From: Alphaproteobacteria bacterium
Lineage (GTDB): Bacteria; Pseudomonadota; Alphaproteobacteria; Micropepsales; Micropepsaceae
Direction: 5' to 3'
DNA length: 5,122 nucleotides
NCBI GenBank assembly: GCA_028869725.1
Contig: JAGWRJ010000714.1
Location: 1 to 5,122 of the forward strand
In this document: positions 4,391-5,122 of the stretch, in pieces
How the letters are laid out: each line of letters opens with the position of its first letter
Numbering within the stretch: position 1 is the first letter of the stretch
The notes under the pieces: generated by a model
What the model was told of the DNA's origin: nothing
Databases searched by the model: none
Seen by the model: only the letters and a program-made list of their open reading frames with translations
Made by a program: the position numbers and the translations under genes

Positions 4391-5090
4391 AGTGCCCATC
4401 CCTCACATGCTGCGGCGCCCGTCCCTGCAGAAGCAGGAGGGCCTCGATGATCGCGGCGGGATTCGGCGGGCAGCCAGGCAGGTACACATCGACAGGCAGA
4501 ACGCCTTCCAGTCCGTGGCCACAGGCATAGCCGCCCCCGGCAATACCCCCTGAAACCGCGCAGGTGCCGACCGCGACAACCCATTTGGGCGATGGCATCG
4601 CAGCATAGGCATTGCGTAAGGGCTCATGCATGGCATAGGTCACTGGCCCGGTGACCAGCAGCACATCGGCGAAGCGCGGCGATGGCGTGAAGAAGATTCC
4701 GAAGCGATGGAGATTGTAGAAGGGGTTGTTCAGCGCCTGCAGCTCGGACTCGCAGCCGTTGCAAGAGCCTGCGTCGACGTGGCGGATATGCAGGCTACGC
4801 CGGAAGCTTGCGGGCGTTTGCGAGCCAGCGCGATCCAGCGCCGGCCTCGGCTCGCCTGGAAAACGGTCAACAAGATCGGCGCGGTCACGGACACCAAACG
4901 CCCAATCTTCGGACGCCTCCATCGCCCCAGTCGGGCACGCTTCGACGCAAAGCTGGCAGACGACGCAGCGGCCATAATCCACACGCAGCACCGCGCCACC
5001 CTTATCCGTCAGAGTGATTGCCTCAGTCGGACAGGCTTCGGCGCAACGCGAGCACAGCTCGTCGCACTTTTCGGACCGATAGCGCGGCAT
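4380..5090 (-). CDS. Ferredoxin - NuoB/HyfI-like small subunit fusion
   Basis: This 236-residue protein joins two electron-transfer modules that are separate subunits in hydrogenase 3/4 (HycF/HyfH and HycG/HyfI). Residues 1-60 are a 2[4Fe-4S] ferredoxin: the first cluster C9, C13, C16, C20-P has one extra residue after its first cysteine, and the second, C42, C45, C48, C52-P, is canonical. After a linker (about 60-100) comes the small-subunit domain with the proximal cluster ligands C110 and C113 (GSCNGCESE), C177 (GTCAVSGG) and C207 (PGCPPNP). Spaced cysteines (CxxC), rather than NuoB's adjacent pair, point to the group-4 hydrogenase side. It would pass electrons between a large subunit and a partner at the cytoplasmic face of the membrane. 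The start ATG at 5090 has AGGATGG about ten bases upstream; the frame is open further upstream, so a longer form is possible. It overlaps the HyfB-like gene. Confidence 0.9.
   Translation of the reverse strand: MPRYRSEKCDELCSRCAEACPTEAITLTDKGGAVLRVDYGRCVVCQLCVEACPTGAMEASEDWAFGVRDRADLVDRFPGEPRPALDRAGSQTPASFRRSLHIRHVDAGSCNGCESELQALNNPFYNLHRFGIFFTPSPRFADVLLVTGPVTYAMHEPLRNAYAAMPSPKWVVAVGTCAVSGGIAGGGYACGHGLEGVLPVDVYLPGCPPNPAAIIEALLLLQGRAPQHVRDGHYGE
4400..4404 (-). promoter_or_regulatory. Ribosome binding site GAGGG deciding the HyfB start
   Basis: Minus-strand GAGGG ends immediately before an ATG at 4399 and nine bases before a second in-frame ATG at 4390. The spacing only suits the second, which also lies inside the upstream gene's last codons. 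The site itself is within the fusion protein's coding sequence. Confidence 0.5.
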
Positions 5091-5092
5091 GC

Positions 5093-5122
5093 CTAGGACA
5101 CCATCCTGCCCGCCGGCGCGCG
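5093..5122 (-). CDS. Possible 3' end of an upstream gene in the same operon
   Basis: At the right edge a minus-strand frame reads RAPAGRMVS and stops at TAG (5095-5093), two bases before the fusion gene's ATG. The tight spacing matches the other junctions of the operon, so these may be the last codons of the preceding gene, perhaps a large subunit or another membrane subunit. With nine residues no family can be recognised, and the other two frames are also open, so the call is weak. Confidence 0.3.
   Translation of the reverse strand, partial: RAPAGRMVS

Noticed and set aside
3765..4553. 262-codon plus-strand frame opposite the HyfB-like gene
   Set aside because: It is an antisense shadow with Pro/Ala/Arg-rich low-complexity composition spanning the junction of two real genes.

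Overview
This GC-rich window (5122 bases) looks like chromosomal DNA of a proteobacterium, probably an alphaproteobacterium. That placement is inferred from base composition, codon use and the type of membrane-bound hydrogenase-like genes; no marker gene fixes it. Two gene blocks face each other across a short intergenic stretch.

Left block, rightward: the 3' part of a PAP2-family phosphatase gene (1-398), a 128-base gap with a perfect TATAAT, then a complete histidine phosphatase gene (527-1135).

Right block, leftward, apparently one tightly packed operon read from the right edge: the last codons of a possible upstream gene (5093-5122), a protein fusing a two-cluster ferredoxin to a NuoB/HyfI-like small subunit (4380-5090), a HyfB/NuoL-like antiporter subunit (2405-4390), a CrcB/Fluc fluoride channel (2005-2379), a DUF190 PII-like protein (1666-1992) and an unrecognised 91-residue two-helix membrane protein (1382-1657). 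Junctions are an 11-base overlap followed by gaps of 25, 12 and 8 bases. The first two genes belong to a group-4 hydrogenase or complex-I-related, ion-pumping membrane complex. The next two form a familiar fluoride-resistance pair. Their co-location suggests that fluoride export is expressed together with a proton-coupled redox complex.

The most striking element lies between the two blocks (1136-1381). On the minus strand, positions about 1287 to 1243 match the fluoride riboswitch (crcB motif) in every structural part: a GGGC/GCCC hairpin with an 8-base loop, a small second hairpin, and a UGAUGACUCCUACC segment whose GACUCC pairs with the GGAGUC of the first loop. A 12-bp hairpin (1219-1250) overlaps the pseudoknot strand, as an expression platform would. 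Yet the riboswitch lies downstream of the crcB operon on the same strand. The next thing in its path is the 3' end of the oppositely oriented histidine phosphatase gene. It is therefore an apparent orphan or 3'-located fluoride riboswitch with no evident target gene.
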